A DNA stretch of 64,000 bases from Tepidibacter formicigenes DSM 15518 (GCF_900142235.1 NZ_FRAE01000010.1:1-64000), one strand, 5' to 3'. Shown: positions 8,352-18,407, counted from the stretch's first letter. Notes: generated from the letters alone by a model not told the origin. Made by a program: numbers and translations.

Positions 8352-10093
8352 TATATTTTATATAAATCCATTTTATAATATAAAGTACTCCTTGGAATAT
8401 TAAGAAGCTTTGCTGCTTTTGCTTTATTTCCACCTGAAATTTTCAAAGCTCTTTTAATAGTGTCTATTTCTACTTTTAATACCGCCTTATTTAAATCCAT
8501 AGGATATTCTTCTTTTTTTATTTTTTTATTAACTTTTTCCATAATATAATTCGGCACTAATTCTTTAGTTATAGTATCATCTTTACTTAAAACAACTAAA
8601 TGTTCTATTGTATTTTTAAGCTCTCTTATATTTCCTCTCCATTCATAGTTTTGAAGTATATCAATTACTTCCCTTTCTATTTGTGGTATCTTCTTATTAT
8701 TTTGTTCACACATTTCTTTTAAAAAATTATGTATTAAAAGCACTATGTCTCCATCTCTTTCCCTTAAAGGAGGTAAACTAAGCTCTACCACATTTAATCT
8801 ATAATACAAATCCTCTCTAAATGTTTCTTCTTCTGACATTTTTTTTAAATTTTTATTAGTTGCAGATATTATCCTTACATTTATATTTATAGTTTTTTCT
8901 CCCCCTACTCTTCTAATCTCTTTTTCTTGAAGAACTCTTAGTAATTTTGCCTGCATGTGCATAGGAAGATCTGCTATTTCATCTAAAAATACAGTTCCGT
9001 TATTTGCAAGTTCAAAAATTCCTATTTTCCCTTTTTTACTCGCTCCTGTAAACGCTCCTGCTTCATAACCAAAGAATTCACTTTCAAATAACTCACTTGG
9101 TATGGCACTACAGTTAACAGGAACAAAAAGTCCTTCTCTTTGACTGTAATCATGTATTGCTCTTGCAAACACTTCTTTACCAGTTCCACTTTCTCCAAGG
9201 ATTAAAATACTTGCATTAGTTTTTGCAACTTGCCTTGCAGTTTCTATTGTTTTTATAAGTTTTTGACTTTTACCTATTATATTTCCAAAATTACTGCTTG
9301 AAAATTTTTTAACCTCATTTTCTAAAAACTTCAAAGTACTGTTTGCTTTTTCAAGTTGATAAGATAATTTTTTCACTTGCGTAATATCTCTATCTGTAGA
9401 TACAGCACCAACAAATTCTCCATCTATAAAAATAGGATGTGCGCTTACTACTACATCCGTATCCTTTCTAGGCGGGCAGTGATATACATCAGCTACACCC
9501 ATTCTAGTTTCTAAAACTTTTAATAAAATTGCTTTAGGAAAAAAATCTTTTAATTTTTTACCTATTATATCTTTAGCTAAAACTTTATAAAGCTTTTCAG
9601 AATTTTTGTTCCATATTACAACAATTCCTTCTTTATCTACAACGCATACAGCTTCATATATATGATTTATTATGTGATTTAATTTCCCTCCTAATTCTTC
9701 CATCTTCATATAAAAATAATCTCTTAATTGTTCTACTCTTATAACACCTATTAAACTCCTATTTTCTACAACAGGAAGTCTAGCTATTTTATTTTTAATC
9801 ATTATATTTCTACATTCAAGTAAACTAATATCTTTAGTTACAGTTACAATTTCTTTTGACATAAAATTCTTTATAGGTAGATACTCATTTAATTTTTTTA
9901 TTTTTATTTTTGCTATATCTGTTAAAGTCAGTAATCCTCTAATATTTTTATTTTCATCTATAACAAATATATCAGTTAAATTGTTCTTTAACATTTCTTC
10001 TAAACACAATTTAAGCTTATCCTCTTCATAAACCATAATAAAATCTTTAGACATGGCATCTTTAACTAAAGTTGTTTTAGGGATTAAAAACAA
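8351..10093 (-). CDS. prdR: PrdR, sigma-54-dependent activator of proline reductase genes
   Basis: This protein of about 580 residues has two N-terminal CBS repeats (~10-125), a PAS domain (~135-240), a sigma-54 AAA+ domain (~270-500) and a C-terminal Fis-type helix-turn-helix (AAKLLNIPRSTLYYKMDLY). Walker A GESGTGKE and the sigma-54 contact loop GAFTGA are intact, so it should activate sigma-54 polymerase. In C. difficile PrdR turns on prd genes in response to proline. The start is uncertain: TTG at 10093 has AGAGGTG at good spacing, while GTG at 10102 lies within that motif. It has its own sigma-A-like promoter and stops just before the prd control region. Confidence 0.93.
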   Translation of the reverse strand: MFLIPKTTLVKDAMSKDFIMVYEEDKLKLCLEEMLKNNLTDIFVIDENKNIRGLLTLTDIAKIKIKKLNEYLPIKNFMSKEIVTVTKDISLLECRNIMIKNKIARLPVVENRSLIGVIRVEQLRDYFYMKMEELGGKLNHIINHIYEAVCVVDKEGIVVIWNKNSEKLYKVLAKDIIGKKLKDFFPKAILLKVLETRMGVADVYHCPPRKDTDVVVSAHPIFIDGEFVGAVSTDRDITQVKKLSYQLEKANSTLKFLENEVKKFSSSNFGNIIGKSQKLIKTIETARQVAKTNASILILGESGTGKEVFARAIHDYSQREGLFVPVNCSAIPSELFESEFFGYEAGAFTGASKKGKIGIFELANNGTVFLDEIADLPMHMQAKLLRVLQEKEIRRVGGEKTININVRIISATNKNLKKMSEEETFREDLYYRLNVVELSLPPLRERDGDIVLLIHNFLKEMCEQNNKKIPQIEREVIDILQNYEWRGNIRELKNTIEHLVVLSKDDTITKELVPNYIMEKVNKKIKKEEYPMDLNKAVLKVEIDTIKRALKISGGNKAKAAKLLNIPRSTLYYKMDLYKI

Positions 10094-10130
10094 AGCAATC
10101 ACCTCTTATATAATAATCGTTTTATAGAAT

Positions 10131-10159
10131 ATTATACAATTAATATGTGTTGTTGACAA
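10131..10159 (-). promoter_or_regulatory. Sigma-A-type promoter of prdR
   Basis: The minus strand has TTGTCA, a 17-base spacer and TATAAT, ending 38 bases before the proposed prdR start. Confidence 0.65.
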
Positions 10160-10164
10160 AATTA

Positions 10165-10950
10165 TTAATTATCAATCTTATTGTCCTTATTTATTCTTTT
10201 TTGCCTTCCTGTAGAATCCATCTCATAGTCTTTTTTATATATAAGCTCAGATATTGGAACTATTTTATATCCTTGAGATTGTAATTTTTCCAAAACTAGA
10301 GGTAAATATTGAGTTATGTATTTAGCATTATTATGAAATAAAACTATAGAACCATTTTTTGTGTTTTTAACTACTCTGTCTACAACATGCTCAACACCTA
10401 TTTCTTTCCAATCTAAAGAATCTACATCCCACTGTATAGTATAATAACCTAAGCTTTGAGCAGTTTCTATAAGGGTATTATTATAGTCTCCAAATGGAGG
10501 TCTAAAAACCGTTGGCTTTTTATCTATAATTTTTTCTATTTTTTCAGAAGTAATTTCAAGTTCTTTAGTAATTTCCTCTTTGCTTAAAAGACTCATCTTA
10601 GGATGAGTTGTAGAATGATTTCCTATTTCATGGCCTCTTGCGTATATTTCTTTAACTAAATCTGGATGTTTATCAACCCAAAAACCTACTAAAAAGAACG
10701 TTGTTTTAACATTATATTTATCTAGTATATCTAATATTTCTCTAGTATATATTTGCCCCCAAGCAGCGTCAAAACTTATAGCAATTTTCTTTTCTTTTGT
10801 GTCTACACAGTAAATAGGCAATTTTTTTTCTTCAATTTGAGCCATTGTATCTTTTATAATATAAAAGGAACATAATAATACCGTTAATGCTATTAGGAAT
10901 ATAACTAAACTTAAGATTATCTTTTTAAAAGAAACTATTAGTATTTTCAA
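10165..10950 (-). CDS. Polysaccharide deacetylase, NodB-type (PdaB-like)
   Basis: This 261-residue protein has an N-terminal membrane anchor (residues ~8-32) followed by a NodB homology domain. Visible motifs: SFDAAWG (motif 1, catalytic Asp), HEIGNHSTTHP (motif 2, metal-binding His residues), RPPFGDYN (motif 3) and a C-terminal LFHN. Such enzymes remove acetyl groups from peptidoglycan sugars; the single-anchor, short form resembles the sporulation deacetylase PdaB. It starts at TTG with AGGAGGG at 8 bases. It lies upstream of prdR on the same strand but prdR has its own promoter. PdaB orthology is likely but not proved. Confidence 0.82.
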   Translation of the reverse strand: MKILIVSFKKIILSLVIFLIALTVLLCSFYIIKDTMAQIEEKKLPIYCVDTKEKKIAISFDAAWGQIYTREILDILDKYNVKTTFFLVGFWVDKHPDLVKEIYARGHEIGNHSTTHPKMSLLSKEEITKELEITSEKIEKIIDKKPTVFRPPFGDYNNTLIETAQSLGYYTIQWDVDSLDWKEIGVEHVVDRVVKNTKNGSIVLFHNNAKYITQYLPLVLEKLQSQGYKIVPISELIYKKDYEMDSTGRQKRINKDNKIDN

Positions 10951-11065
10951 ATTAAACCCTCCTAAATATGATTTTCATTAATATATTTTTATTTTAATAT
11001 TCTTCAAAAAATTACTAGAAGATTTAGTTTTTTAAATGGGAAAATTATTTTTAGGAGGTGTTTTC

Positions 11066-11239
11066 ATGTCTGAGATACGAAGCGAGTATACTAATTTAAA
11101 AGGAAAGAGAACTGAATCAGGAAGAATTACTAATAAACTTGAACCAAGACATTTTTTAAGAGAAGCTCATACAATTCAAGAAGGTATACGAAAAGATAAA
11201 AAAATAAAAATTCACAAAAAATATGGTTCTGATTCATAA
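11066..11239 (+). CDS. Small basic protein of unknown function
   Basis: This 57-residue, highly charged protein has Lys and Arg throughout and no membrane segment. The ATG at 11066 has AGGAGGTG six bases upstream; an earlier in-frame codon at 11036 has no such site. It stands alone, divergent from the deacetylase gene and followed by a long perfect hairpin that starts inside its last codons. Its position beside a SASP gene hints at a spore or DNA-associated role, but no family is recognised. Confidence 0.65.
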   Translation: MSEIRSEYTNLKGKRTESGRITNKLEPRHFLREAHTIQEGIRKDKKIKIHKKYGSDS

Positions 11240-11285
11240 TAAAAATGAGTTGTGCAAAATTGCACAACTCATTTTTATTATGAAT
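11232..11285 (+). terminator. Terminator formed by a perfect 26-bp inverted repeat
   Basis: Arms 11232-11257 and 11260-11285 are exact reverse complements around a 2-base loop, with the core GAGTTGTGCAA/TTGCACAACTC and an A-run/T-run (AAAAA...TTTTT) making it work in either direction. The left arm includes the stop codon of the small gene at 11066-11239. Confidence 0.75.
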
Positions 11286-11442
11286 GTATAAAATTCTTTT
11301 AATACAGTTATTTATTTTACATATATATTAATTTCTTTCAAATATTTCTAACATATATTTTGTAAAACTGGTTAAATTAATACTACAACATCAAAAGATG
11401 TTGAAAACAAAACTTAAATGACATTACAAGGAGGAATTGACT

Positions 11443-11646
11443 ATGGCAGGAAGAAATAAAAAAGTAGTTCCCGAAGCAAGAACTGCTTTAAATCAAATGA
11501 AACTTGAAACAGCTAATGAACTTGGTTTATCAAACTACGAAAACATTGATAAAGGAAATTTAACAGCTAGACAAAATGGATATGTTGGTGGATATATGAC
11601 TAAAAAGCTAGTTGAAATGGCAGAAAAACAAATATCAGGAAAATAA
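11443..11646 (+). CDS. Small acid-soluble spore protein, alpha/beta type
   Basis: This 67-residue protein has the alpha/beta SASP signature: VVPEARTALNQMKLETANELG near the N-terminus and NLTARQNGYVGGYMTKKLVEMAE at the C-terminus. These proteins coat DNA in the dormant spore, protecting it from UV and heat, and are degraded by GPR protease at germination. The ATG at 11443 has AAGGAGG at 8 bases. Expression is expected from the forespore sigma factor sigma-G; I did not identify a convincing promoter. Two tandem terminators follow. Confidence 0.95.
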   Translation: MAGRNKKVVPEARTALNQMKLETANELGLSNYENIDKGNLTARQNGYVGGYMTKKLVEMAEKQISGK

Positions 11647-11656
11647 TAAATTTTTG

Positions 11657-11716
11657 AAAAGACTACCTATTTCAAGGTAGTCTTTTTTAAGGTCTTCATT
11701 ATAAGAAGACTTTTTA
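11657..11716 (+). terminator. Two tandem terminators after the SASP gene
   Basis: The first hairpin, AAAAGACTACCT/AGGTAGTCTTTTTT (11657-11688), is followed at once by GTCTTC/GAAGACTTTTT (11689-11716). Confidence 0.8.
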
Positions 11717-11795
11717 TTTTTGTTTTTTATACTTTTATTTTTAAGACAAATAGTTTAATATATAAATAGAAGTATTTTGCGGAGGATGATGTATT

Positions 11796-12326
11796 ATGTT
11801 TGAAAACACATCTGAAGAGTTAGCAGTTAATAAATTACTATTAATGTATATCTTGAATAGAATCGAAATAAATTTAACTAATTCTCAGATTACTCAAGTA
11901 GTTATGGAAAATGATTTTATGAATTATTTTTCTCTTCAACAATTTTTAGCTGAACTTACACAGTCTAATTTTTTAAAGGTCTACAAAGAAGAAGGTAAAG
12001 AGTATTACTCCTTAACTAAAAAAGGAAATCAAGCTCTTGAATATTTTTTATCTAGAATACCTTTAGATGTTAAAGAAAAGATAGATATATATATATCAAA
12101 AAACAAAGAAAAAGTTTTAAAAGAAACTCAAATCAAATCTAATTTTTCTAAAATATCAGAAAATGAATTTATTGTAAATTTAAAAGTAATAGAAAATCAA
12201 GTACCACTTATAAACATAGACTTAAATGTAGCTTCTAACAAACAAGCAAAGTTAATTTGTGATAACTGGAAAAAAAATGCTCCTACTATATATGGAGAAA
12301 TCATAAAGCTTCTTATAAAAAAATAG
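11796..12326 (+). CDS. DUF4364-family protein (winged-helix-like)
   Basis: This 176-residue protein matches the DUF4364 family of Clostridia. An N-terminal winged-helix-like half (residues ~10-85; NKLLLMYILNRIEINLTNSQITQVV...YYSLTKKGNQALEYF) resembles PadR/MarR-type DNA-binding folds. The C-terminal half is alpha/beta without obvious catalytic residues. A regulatory role is plausible but unproved. GCGGAGGATG precedes the start. The stop codon lies in a terminator shared with the converging downstream gene. Confidence 0.8.
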   Translation: MFENTSEELAVNKLLLMYILNRIEINLTNSQITQVVMENDFMNYFSLQQFLAELTQSNFLKVYKEEGKEYYSLTKKGNQALEYFLSRIPLDVKEKIDIYISKNKEKVLKETQIKSNFSKISENEFIVNLKVIENQVPLINIDLNVASNKQAKLICDNWKKNAPTIYGEIIKLLIKK

Positions 12327-12360
12327 AGCCTATCTACAAATTATTGTAGTAGGCTCTTTG
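12325..12360. terminator. Bidirectional terminator between convergent genes
   Basis: The hairpin AGAGCCTA...TAGGCTCT lies between the DUF4364 gene and the converging beta-propeller gene; both stop codons fall on or in it. Confidence 0.65.
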
Positions 12361-13199
12361 TCTACTTTTATATCTTTTATAAAATTATAATTTTCAGTAT
12401 TAAATACCTTTATAACATTATTTTCTATGTCTGATACAAATAATAATTTTTTATCATTAGATATACTTATTCCAAGAGGTCTTCCTAAAATCTCTATCTT
12501 TTTTATAATTTTATATTTTTTAGAATCTAATATATCTATACTTTTATTACAAAAATCCGTTACATATACTTCATTTTTTAAATTATTAAAAGCTATCTCT
12601 ATGGGTAATTTAAAGTTATTTAGTGTTTTAATTGTTTTAAAGGTAAACCTATCTAATAACACTATATGACCATCTTTTGTTGCTACATAAATTACATTTT
12701 TTATTTCATCTACTTTTAAATGCCATGGCATAAAATTTAATTTTACTTTTTCTACAATATTTTTAGATATTACATCTATTACTGTAAAATAATCAGAACA
12801 AGGAACATATAGTTTATGTTGATTTTTATCTAAAACCATTCCGTGAGGCATATCATCAACACAAATCACTCCTATAGGATTCATTTTTTGTATATCTATT
12901 ATATATATACTATTAGAGTCTTCATTAGCTATATAAAGTTCTTCATCATTATAAAGTGCAACCTGACTTAAATTTCCACCTATAGATACACTGTCTATTA
13001 CAACTTTGTCTTTTATACTAACTATATATAAAACTCCATTTAAGCTACTGGGTATATATATAATTTCTTCTTTTTTATCTATACAAAAATGATGAGGATA
13101 TACATTTTCATATAAATCTATTCTGTCTTCTTCTATAAGAAGCTTTTTATCTATTATTGATATACTTTTTGATAAAAAATTAGATACATAGACTTTCAA
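12330..13199 (-). CDS. YVTN/YncE-like beta-propeller protein
   Basis: This 289-residue protein is built of about seven repeats of roughly 40 residues (for example KVYVSNFLSKSISIIDKK, ELYIANEDSNSIYIIDIQK, EVYVTDFCNKSIDILDSKK, LLFVSDIENNVIKVFNTEN), the blade pattern of YVTN or YncE-type seven-bladed propellers. It has no signal peptide or membrane segment, so it is probably cytoplasmic or spore-associated. Such propellers bind proteins or small ligands; no active site is evident. It starts at TTG behind a GGAGGGG site. It diverges from the TSCPD gene and converges on DUF4364. The function is unknown. Confidence 0.8.
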   Translation of the reverse strand: MKVYVSNFLSKSISIIDKKLLIEEDRIDLYENVYPHHFCIDKKEEIIYIPSSLNGVLYIVSIKDKVVIDSVSIGGNLSQVALYNDEELYIANEDSNSIYIIDIQKMNPIGVICVDDMPHGMVLDKNQHKLYVPCSDYFTVIDVISKNIVEKVKLNFMPWHLKVDEIKNVIYVATKDGHIVLLDRFTFKTIKTLNNFKLPIEIAFNNLKNEVYVTDFCNKSIDILDSKKYKIIKKIEILGRPLGISISNDKKLLFVSDIENNVIKVFNTENYNFIKDIKVDKEPTTIICR

Positions 13200-13354
13200 A
13201 CCCCTCCCCCCTTCTTTATTCCCGCTTTCACAAACTCTTATATACTATAATAATATATTATATTTACTATTATTGTGATACATTTTTGTTAACTTTTTCA
13301 TATGTATATACTATAGTAGGGTATAGTTAATAGGAAAATAAGGAGGGTTTTAAT

Positions 13355-13618
13355 ATGTATTTATTCAGAACTTCTGGTGTTTGTGCTAAAGAAATAAGAT
13401 TTGAAATTGAAAAAGATATAATCAAATCTGTAGAATTTGTAGGTGGATGTCCTGGAAACTTACTTGGAATTAAAAAACTTATAGAAGGAAAAAAAATAGA
13501 TGATATCATAGAACAATTTAAAGGAATCCCTTGCGGCAATAGATCAACTTCTTGTCCAGACCAACTTACAAAAGCATTATTACTTTATAAAAAGAAACAA
13601 GCAGAACAAAGTGCATAG
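13355..13618 (+). CDS. TSCPD-domain protein (TIGR03905 family)
   Basis: This 87-residue protein ends in a TSCPDQL motif after a PCGNRS segment, the signature of the small TSCPD domain also found at the C-terminus of class II ribonucleotide reductases. GGCPGNLLGIKKLIEGK lies in mid-protein; three cysteines (GVC, GGC, PC) plus the TSC cysteine could bind metal. These stand-alone proteins are common in Clostridia and uncharacterised. AAGGAGGG gives a clear start. A bidirectional terminator separates it from folC. Confidence 0.88.
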   Translation: MYLFRTSGVCAKEIRFEIEKDIIKSVEFVGGCPGNLLGIKKLIEGKKIDDIIEQFKGIPCGNRSTSCPDQLTKALLLYKKKQAEQSA

Positions 13619-13620
13619 CA

Positions 13621-13648
13621 AAAAGGGTGATTAAATATCACCCTTTTT
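13621..13648. terminator. Bidirectional terminator between the TSCPD gene and folC
   Basis: AAAAGGGTGAT/ATCACCCTTTT hairpin with A and T runs on both sides, between convergent genes; the folC stop lies within it. Confidence 0.8.
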
Positions 13649-14932
13649 TATTATACTTCTTACAGCTCCTATCATGTATAAAGAACCTGCGCATATTATA
13701 ATTTCATCTTCCTTACATTCATTAATAGATAATTTTACAGCATCTTCAATATCATTTATCGAAATACATTCTTTACCCAAATCAATTATTTTTTCCTTTA
13801 AATCCTTTGCAGTTAAAGCTCTATCACTATCAGGTGTTGTAGTAATTATTTTGCTGCATTTAGGTATTAATACTTTTAATACAGAATCAACATCCTTATC
13901 TTTAAGCATTCCAATTAGTAATGTTATATTTTTATTATTTAAGTATTTATCTATAGAATTAGTAAGAGATATTGCTCCATCCTTATTATGAGCCCCATCT
14001 ATAATAAAAAGTGGTTTTTCCATTAAAAGCTCAATTCTACCTGGCCATTTAGTTTCTTTTAATCCTTTATATATAGATTGCTTATTTATTTCAAAATCAT
14101 ATTTATTTTTTAATATATTTATAACATTTAAAGCAAGTATAGCATTATTTACTTGATGGTCTCCTATTAATTTTATTTCTAATCTCTCATAATTTTCATT
14201 ATTTAAATTAAGATTGAATGTTTGACCATATATATCACCTTTTATAATTTCTTTATCTTTTATATTAGCAGTAGTTAAAATGGAATTTTTTTCTTGAACT
14301 AAATCTTTTATAACATCTTCAGCTTCTTTTTCTTGAGGATACATTACAACATCACAATTTTCTTTTATTATTCCACCTTTTTCATATGCTATTTTCCCTA
14401 AAGTATCTCCTAAGTAATCAGTATGATCCATACTTATAGGAGTAATAACACAAATTAGTGGTTTTTTTACTACATTTGTGGCATCAAATCTTCCTCCCAT
14501 TCCTACTTCTAATACTAAAAAATCTACATTTTGTTCTTTATAGTAGTAAAAGGCTATAGCCGTTACTATTTCAAATTCAGTAGGATGGTTATACCCCCTA
14601 TTTACCATCACTTGTACTTTTTCTTTTACTATTTGTGTAACCCTTGCAAGCTCTTCTTCTTTTATATTTTCTCCATTTATTCTAATTCTCTCTGTAAAAG
14701 TTTCAAGATAAGGAGATGTGTAAAGTCCAACATTATATCCTTGATTAACTAAAATAGAACTTATAAAAGAACAAGTAGACCCTTTTCCATTAGTCCCCGC
14801 AACATGTATAACATTCAAGTCTTCGTGAGGATTTCCAAGAAGTTCCAAAAGCTTAGTTATATTATCTAGTCCTAATTTTCTTCCAAATTTATATGTTCCA
14901 TGAATATACTCTAATGCCTCATTGTAATTCAT
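13631..14932 (-). CDS. folC: Folylpolyglutamate synthase / dihydrofolate synthase
   Basis: This 433-residue Mur-ligase-family enzyme adds glutamate to dihydropteroate or folates using ATP. The ATP loop VAGTNGKGST (residues ~43-52), the VGMGGRFDATN motif (~143-153) and IIDGAHN (~310-316) are intact. Length is typical. A GGGGAG site precedes ATG. It lies 97 bases after valS in the same direction, as in many Clostridia, with a hairpin in between that may be a partial terminator. Confidence 0.93.
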   Translation of the reverse strand: MNYNEALEYIHGTYKFGRKLGLDNITKLLELLGNPHEDLNVIHVAGTNGKGSTCSFISSILVNQGYNVGLYTSPYLETFTERIRINGENIKEEELARVTQIVKEKVQVMVNRGYNHPTEFEIVTAIAFYYYKEQNVDFLVLEVGMGGRFDATNVVKKPLICVITPISMDHTDYLGDTLGKIAYEKGGIIKENCDVVMYPQEKEAEDVIKDLVQEKNSILTTANIKDKEIIKGDIYGQTFNLNLNNENYERLEIKLIGDHQVNNAILALNVINILKNKYDFEINKQSIYKGLKETKWPGRIELLMEKPLFIIDGAHNKDGAISLTNSIDKYLNNKNITLLIGMLKDKDVDSVLKVLIPKCSKIITTTPDSDRALTAKDLKEKIIDLGKECISINDIEDAVKLSINECKEDEIIICAGSLYMIGAVRSIIKKGDI

Positions 14933-14990
14933 ATTAATCTCCCCATTCCCTAGTTTTATAGCTACTTAAATTATTAGTTAAATTTATACA

Positions 14991-15021
14991 AAGCCATAAT
15001 ATTGCAAGCAATATTATGACT
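14991..15021 (-). terminator. Hairpin between valS and folC
   Basis: CATAATATTGC and GCAATATTATG pair perfectly around a 2-base loop, but only a weak T-rich stretch follows, so it may be a leaky terminator or an mRNA end stabiliser. Confidence 0.5.
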
Positions 15022-15029
15022 TAATTTTA

Positions 15030-17696
15030 TTATTTTAACTTTCCTTTTAAGTTTTCAAGTCTTTCAAGTACTGTTTTCATCATTTCTTCATATTTTTCTT
15101 TCTTAGCTTTTTCTTCTTCTATCAACTTAGCTGGTGCTTTACTTAAAAATCCTTCATTTGATAGTTTTCCATTTACTCTTTTTAGTTCCCCTTCAAGTTT
15201 TACTTTTTCTTTTTCAAGTCTTTCTACTTCTTTTTCAAAATCCACAAGTTCATCTAGTGGTATATATATCTGCGCTCCTTCTATTACAGCAGACATAGCA
15301 TCTTCAGGAACTCCTACTTTATCCTTTAATATTTCAACATTAGATGCTGATGCTAATGTTACAAAATACTGTTTACCTTCCTCAATTGTGCTTAATTTTT
15401 CCTCTGTTGGAATAATAATAACTCTAGCCTTTTTAGAAGGAATAACATTCATTTCCGCTCTTATATTTCTAACACTTCTTATTCCTTCCATTATTAAATT
15501 CATTTTATTTTCTTCTTCTTTCATATTATCTTCTTCTTTGTATTTTGGCCAAGAAGATAATACTATGCTTCCATTTACAGTTGGAAGGTAAGTATATATT
15601 TCCTCTGTAATAAACGGCATATATGGATGAAGTAGTTTTAATATGTTTTCAAGAACATAAGTCAAAGTATATAAAGCTGCTTTTTTACTTTCTAAATCCT
15701 CTCCATAAAGCCTAGGCTTTACCATTTCTATATACCAGTCACAATATTCTGACCAAGTAAAATCATAAACCTTTTGAATAGCCATACCAAGCTCAAATTT
15801 TTCCATATTTTCAGTTGTTTCTTTTGCAACATTATTAAGTCTTGATATTATCCATTTATCCGCAAGAGTTAAATTTTCCTCTACTTTTTCTCTATTTAAA
15901 TCACTTACTAATTCTTCACTTAAATTCATAAATACAAATCTAGATGCATTCCAAAGTTTATTAGCAAAGTTTCTAGCAGATTCTACTCTTTCCATATAGA
16001 ATCTCATATCATTTCCAGGTGTATTTCCTGTAGCTAATGTAAATCTTAATGCATCAGCTCCGTAATTGTCTATTATTTCAAGTGGATCTATTCCATTACC
16101 TAAAGATTTACTCATTTTTCTTCCTTGTGAGTCTCTAACAAGACCATGAATTAAAACATATTTAAATGGAATTTCATTCATGCAATAAAGTCCAGAGAAT
16201 ACCATTCTTATAACCCAGAAGAATATAATATCATATCCTGTTACTAAAACATCTGTTGGATAGAAGTACTCAAGTTCCTTAGTATTATTAGGCCATCCAA
16301 GAGTTGAAAAAGGCCATAGTGCAGAACTAAACCAAGTATCAAGTACATCTTCATCTTGTTTTAAGTTATTGCTATCACATTTAGGACATTTATGTGGTAT
16401 TTCCTTAGATACAATAGTTTCTTCACAGTCTTGACAGTAATAAGCGGGTATTCTATGTCCCCACCATAATTGTCTTGAAATACACCAGTCTCTTATATTT
16501 TCAAGCCAATGGAAATATATTTTATTAAATCTTTCTGGAACAAGCTTTATTTTTCCACTTTTTACAGCTTCTATAGCAGGGCCTGCTAATTCTTCCATTT
16601 TTACAAACCACTGCTTAGATACCATAGGCTCTATTACTGTATTACATCTATAACAATGTCCAACATTATGAGTGTGATCTTTTATTTTTACTAAGAATCC
16701 TTCTTCATCTAAGTCCTTAATAAGCTGTTTTCTACACTCATATCTATCCATACCATTATATTTTCCAGATGCTTCATTCATAGTTCCATCTTCATTCATC
16801 ACAACTATTTGTTCAAGATTATGTCTTAATCCTACTTCAAAGTCATTAGGGTCATGTGCAGGAGTTATTTTAACTGCTCCTGTTCCAAATTCCATTTCAA
16901 CATATTCATCAGCAATTATTGGTATTTGTCTTCCAACTAATGGTAGTATTAAAGTTTTACCTACTAAATGTTTATATCTTTCATCTTCAGGGTTTACTGC
17001 AACCGCAGTATCACCTAATATTGTCTCTGGTCTTGTTGTTGCTATTTCTATAAACTCATCACTATCTTTTACAGGATATTTTACATGATAAAAATGTCCA
17101 CCATGTTCTTCATGCTCAACTTCGGCATCAGATAAAGAAGTTTTACAATCAGGACACCAGTTTATTATTCTATTTCCTCTATATATAAGTCCATCATTAT
17201 ATAATTTTACAAAAAATTCTGTAACAGCTTCATTACATCCTTCATCCATAGTAAATCTTTCTCTTTCCCAATCACAAGAGTCTCCTAGTTTTTGCATTTG
17301 ATTTACTATTTTTCTTCCAAATTCATTTCTCCAATCCCAAGCTCTTTTTAAAAACTCTTCTCTTCCTAATTCATACTTACTTTTTCCTTCTTCTTTTCTT
17401 ATTCTTTCAACAACCTTAACTTCTGTTGCTATACTTGCATGGTCTGTTCCAGGCTGCCAAAGAGTAGCATATCCATCCATTCTTTTCCATCTAACTAATA
17501 TATCCTGAAGTGTATGATCAAGAGCATGTCCCATATGTAATTGCCCTGTTATATTAGGTGGAGGAAGCATTATACTAAAAGGAGTTTTATTTTCGTCAAC
17601 CTCTCCTTTAAAATATCCGTTTTCTAACCACTCAGTATATAGTCTTTCTTCAAATTCTTTTGGATTGTAAGTTTTAGGTAAATTTCTTATTTCCAT
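15030..17696 (-). CDS. valS: Valyl-tRNA synthetase
   Basis: This 888-residue class I synthetase charges tRNA-Val. It has the HIGH-type motif [17 protein letters not shown] (~48-64), the editing domain ([15 protein letters not shown], ~219-233), a zinc-like CQDC...CPKC pair (~413-436), the KMSKSLGNG loop (~528-536), an anticodon-binding domain and a C-terminal coiled coil (~815-885) typical of ValRS. AAGGAGGTC precedes the ATG. A T-box leader and a good promoter lie upstream, so expression should rise when tRNA-Val is uncharged. Confidence 0.97.
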   Translation of the reverse strand: MEIRNLPKTYNPKEFEERLYTEWLENGYFKGEVDENKTPFSIMLPPPNITGQLHMGHALDHTLQDILVRWKRMDGYATLWQPGTDHASIATEVKVVERIRKEEGKSKYELGREEFLKRAWDWRNEFGRKIVNQMQKLGDSCDWERERFTMDEGCNEAVTEFFVKLYNDGLIYRGNRIINWCPDCKTSLSDAEVEHEEHGGHFYHVKYPVKDSDEFIEIATTRPETILGDTAVAVNPEDERYKHLVGKTLILPLVGRQIPIIADEYVEMEFGTGAVKITPAHDPNDFEVGLRHNLEQIVVMNEDGTMNEASGKYNGMDRYECRKQLIKDLDEEGFLVKIKDHTHNVGHCYRCNTVIEPMVSKQWFVKMEELAGPAIEAVKSGKIKLVPERFNKIYFHWLENIRDWCISRQLWWGHRIPAYYCQDCEETIVSKEIPHKCPKCDSNNLKQDEDVLDTWFSSALWPFSTLGWPNNTKELEYFYPTDVLVTGYDIIFFWVIRMVFSGLYCMNEIPFKYVLIHGLVRDSQGRKMSKSLGNGIDPLEIIDNYGADALRFTLATGNTPGNDMRFYMERVESARNFANKLWNASRFVFMNLSEELVSDLNREKVEENLTLADKWIISRLNNVAKETTENMEKFELGMAIQKVYDFTWSEYCDWYIEMVKPRLYGEDLESKKAALYTLTYVLENILKLLHPYMPFITEEIYTYLPTVNGSIVLSSWPKYKEEDNMKEEENKMNLIMEGIRSVRNIRAEMNVIPSKKARVIIIPTEEKLSTIEEGKQYFVTLASASNVEILKDKVGVPEDAMSAVIEGAQIYIPLDELVDFEKEVERLEKEKVKLEGELKRVNGKLSNEGFLSKAPAKLIEEEKAKKEKYEEMMKTVLERLENLKGKLK

Positions 17697-17764
17697 TTTC
17701 TGACCTCCTTAGTTTTAATAATTGCTATAGATAATCACAAATAAAATCACAAAAATTATAAAAA

Positions 17765-17985
17765 GCTTTTCGTCTTTAAAAGGACGAAAAGCTCGCGGTA
17801 CCACCTTAATTTCAGAAAAAATCTGACACTTGTTTTTTTAACGACAATTGCCGTCTAAACCTACTATTATTTCAGCTTAGAAGCTCCAAAGCTACCTTCC
17901 ATAAACTCATGCCTAGAAAACCTTTCAGCCATGGATTTTCCTCTCTAAAAGCGATATTTATGTACTCCTCTTTTTCATAGCCTTT
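17765..17985 (-). promoter_or_regulatory. T-box riboswitch leader of valS (candidate valine specifier GUA at 17893-17895)
   Basis: The minus strand contains the T-box GGTGGTACCGCG (17794-17805), followed by the terminator GAGCTTTTCGTCC...GACGAAAAGCTTTT. Stem I shows AGGAGTA (17970s), AGAGAG, a GGCTGAAAGG apical loop, and TTTATGGAAGGTAGC, where GTA after the GAA of the loop-E motif is the likely specifier codon, matching valine. Confidence 0.93.
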
Positions 17986-18010
17986 ATATATTAAAATTTA
18001 CTTATTCTAA

Positions 18011-18040
18011 ATTATATATAACTTTTTTTATTTTTGTCAA
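18011..18040 (-). promoter_or_regulatory. Sigma-A promoter of the valS T-box transcript
   Basis: TTGACA and TATAAT on the minus strand are separated by 18 bases, just upstream of the T-box. Confidence 0.75.
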
Positions 18041-18113
18041 TAATATTATTATTTTATTTTTTTAGCAAATTATTCAGATTTATTTATATAAACAAATTTA
18101 AAATTAAGTTGCA

Positions 18114-18329
18114 CTACTTATCCATTTTATTTTTATCCATTCTTTCTTTATAATATTGAACTATTAATTCATCTAAATCTTCACTCATTTTTAAAACTTT
18201 CAAATCAAGTATATTAATATTTTTTCGCCCTAAAATATCATTTAACTCATCACTGTATTTTTCTATCTGATTTTTTAAACCCATTTGCTTTTTCACTCCT
18301 ATCCCTCTTTCCATCTCAATTCTTTCCAT
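18114..18329 (-). CDS. Spo0E-like aspartyl-phosphate phosphatase
   Basis: This small protein (71 residues from the first ATG) has the Spo0E-family signature SEDLDELIVQYY near the C-terminus, preceded by a helical LKNQIEKYSDELNDIL segment. Family members dephosphorylate the sporulation regulator Spo0A~P and so delay sporulation. The start is unclear: ATG at 18284 (MGLKNQIEK) has TAGGAG upstream and gives a length nearer the family norm; the first ATG lacks a good site. It lies between the valS promoter and the EAL gene. Confidence 0.75.
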   Translation of the reverse strand: MERIEMERGIGVKKQMGLKNQIEKYSDELNDILGRKNINILDLKVLKMSEDLDELIVQYYKERMDKNKMDK

Positions 18330-18407
18330 TTTAATATATTCATTATGAGAATATTATATATTTTGTTTAATTAAGACAAAAATTTAATCATGTAAATTTA
18401 GGCATTT

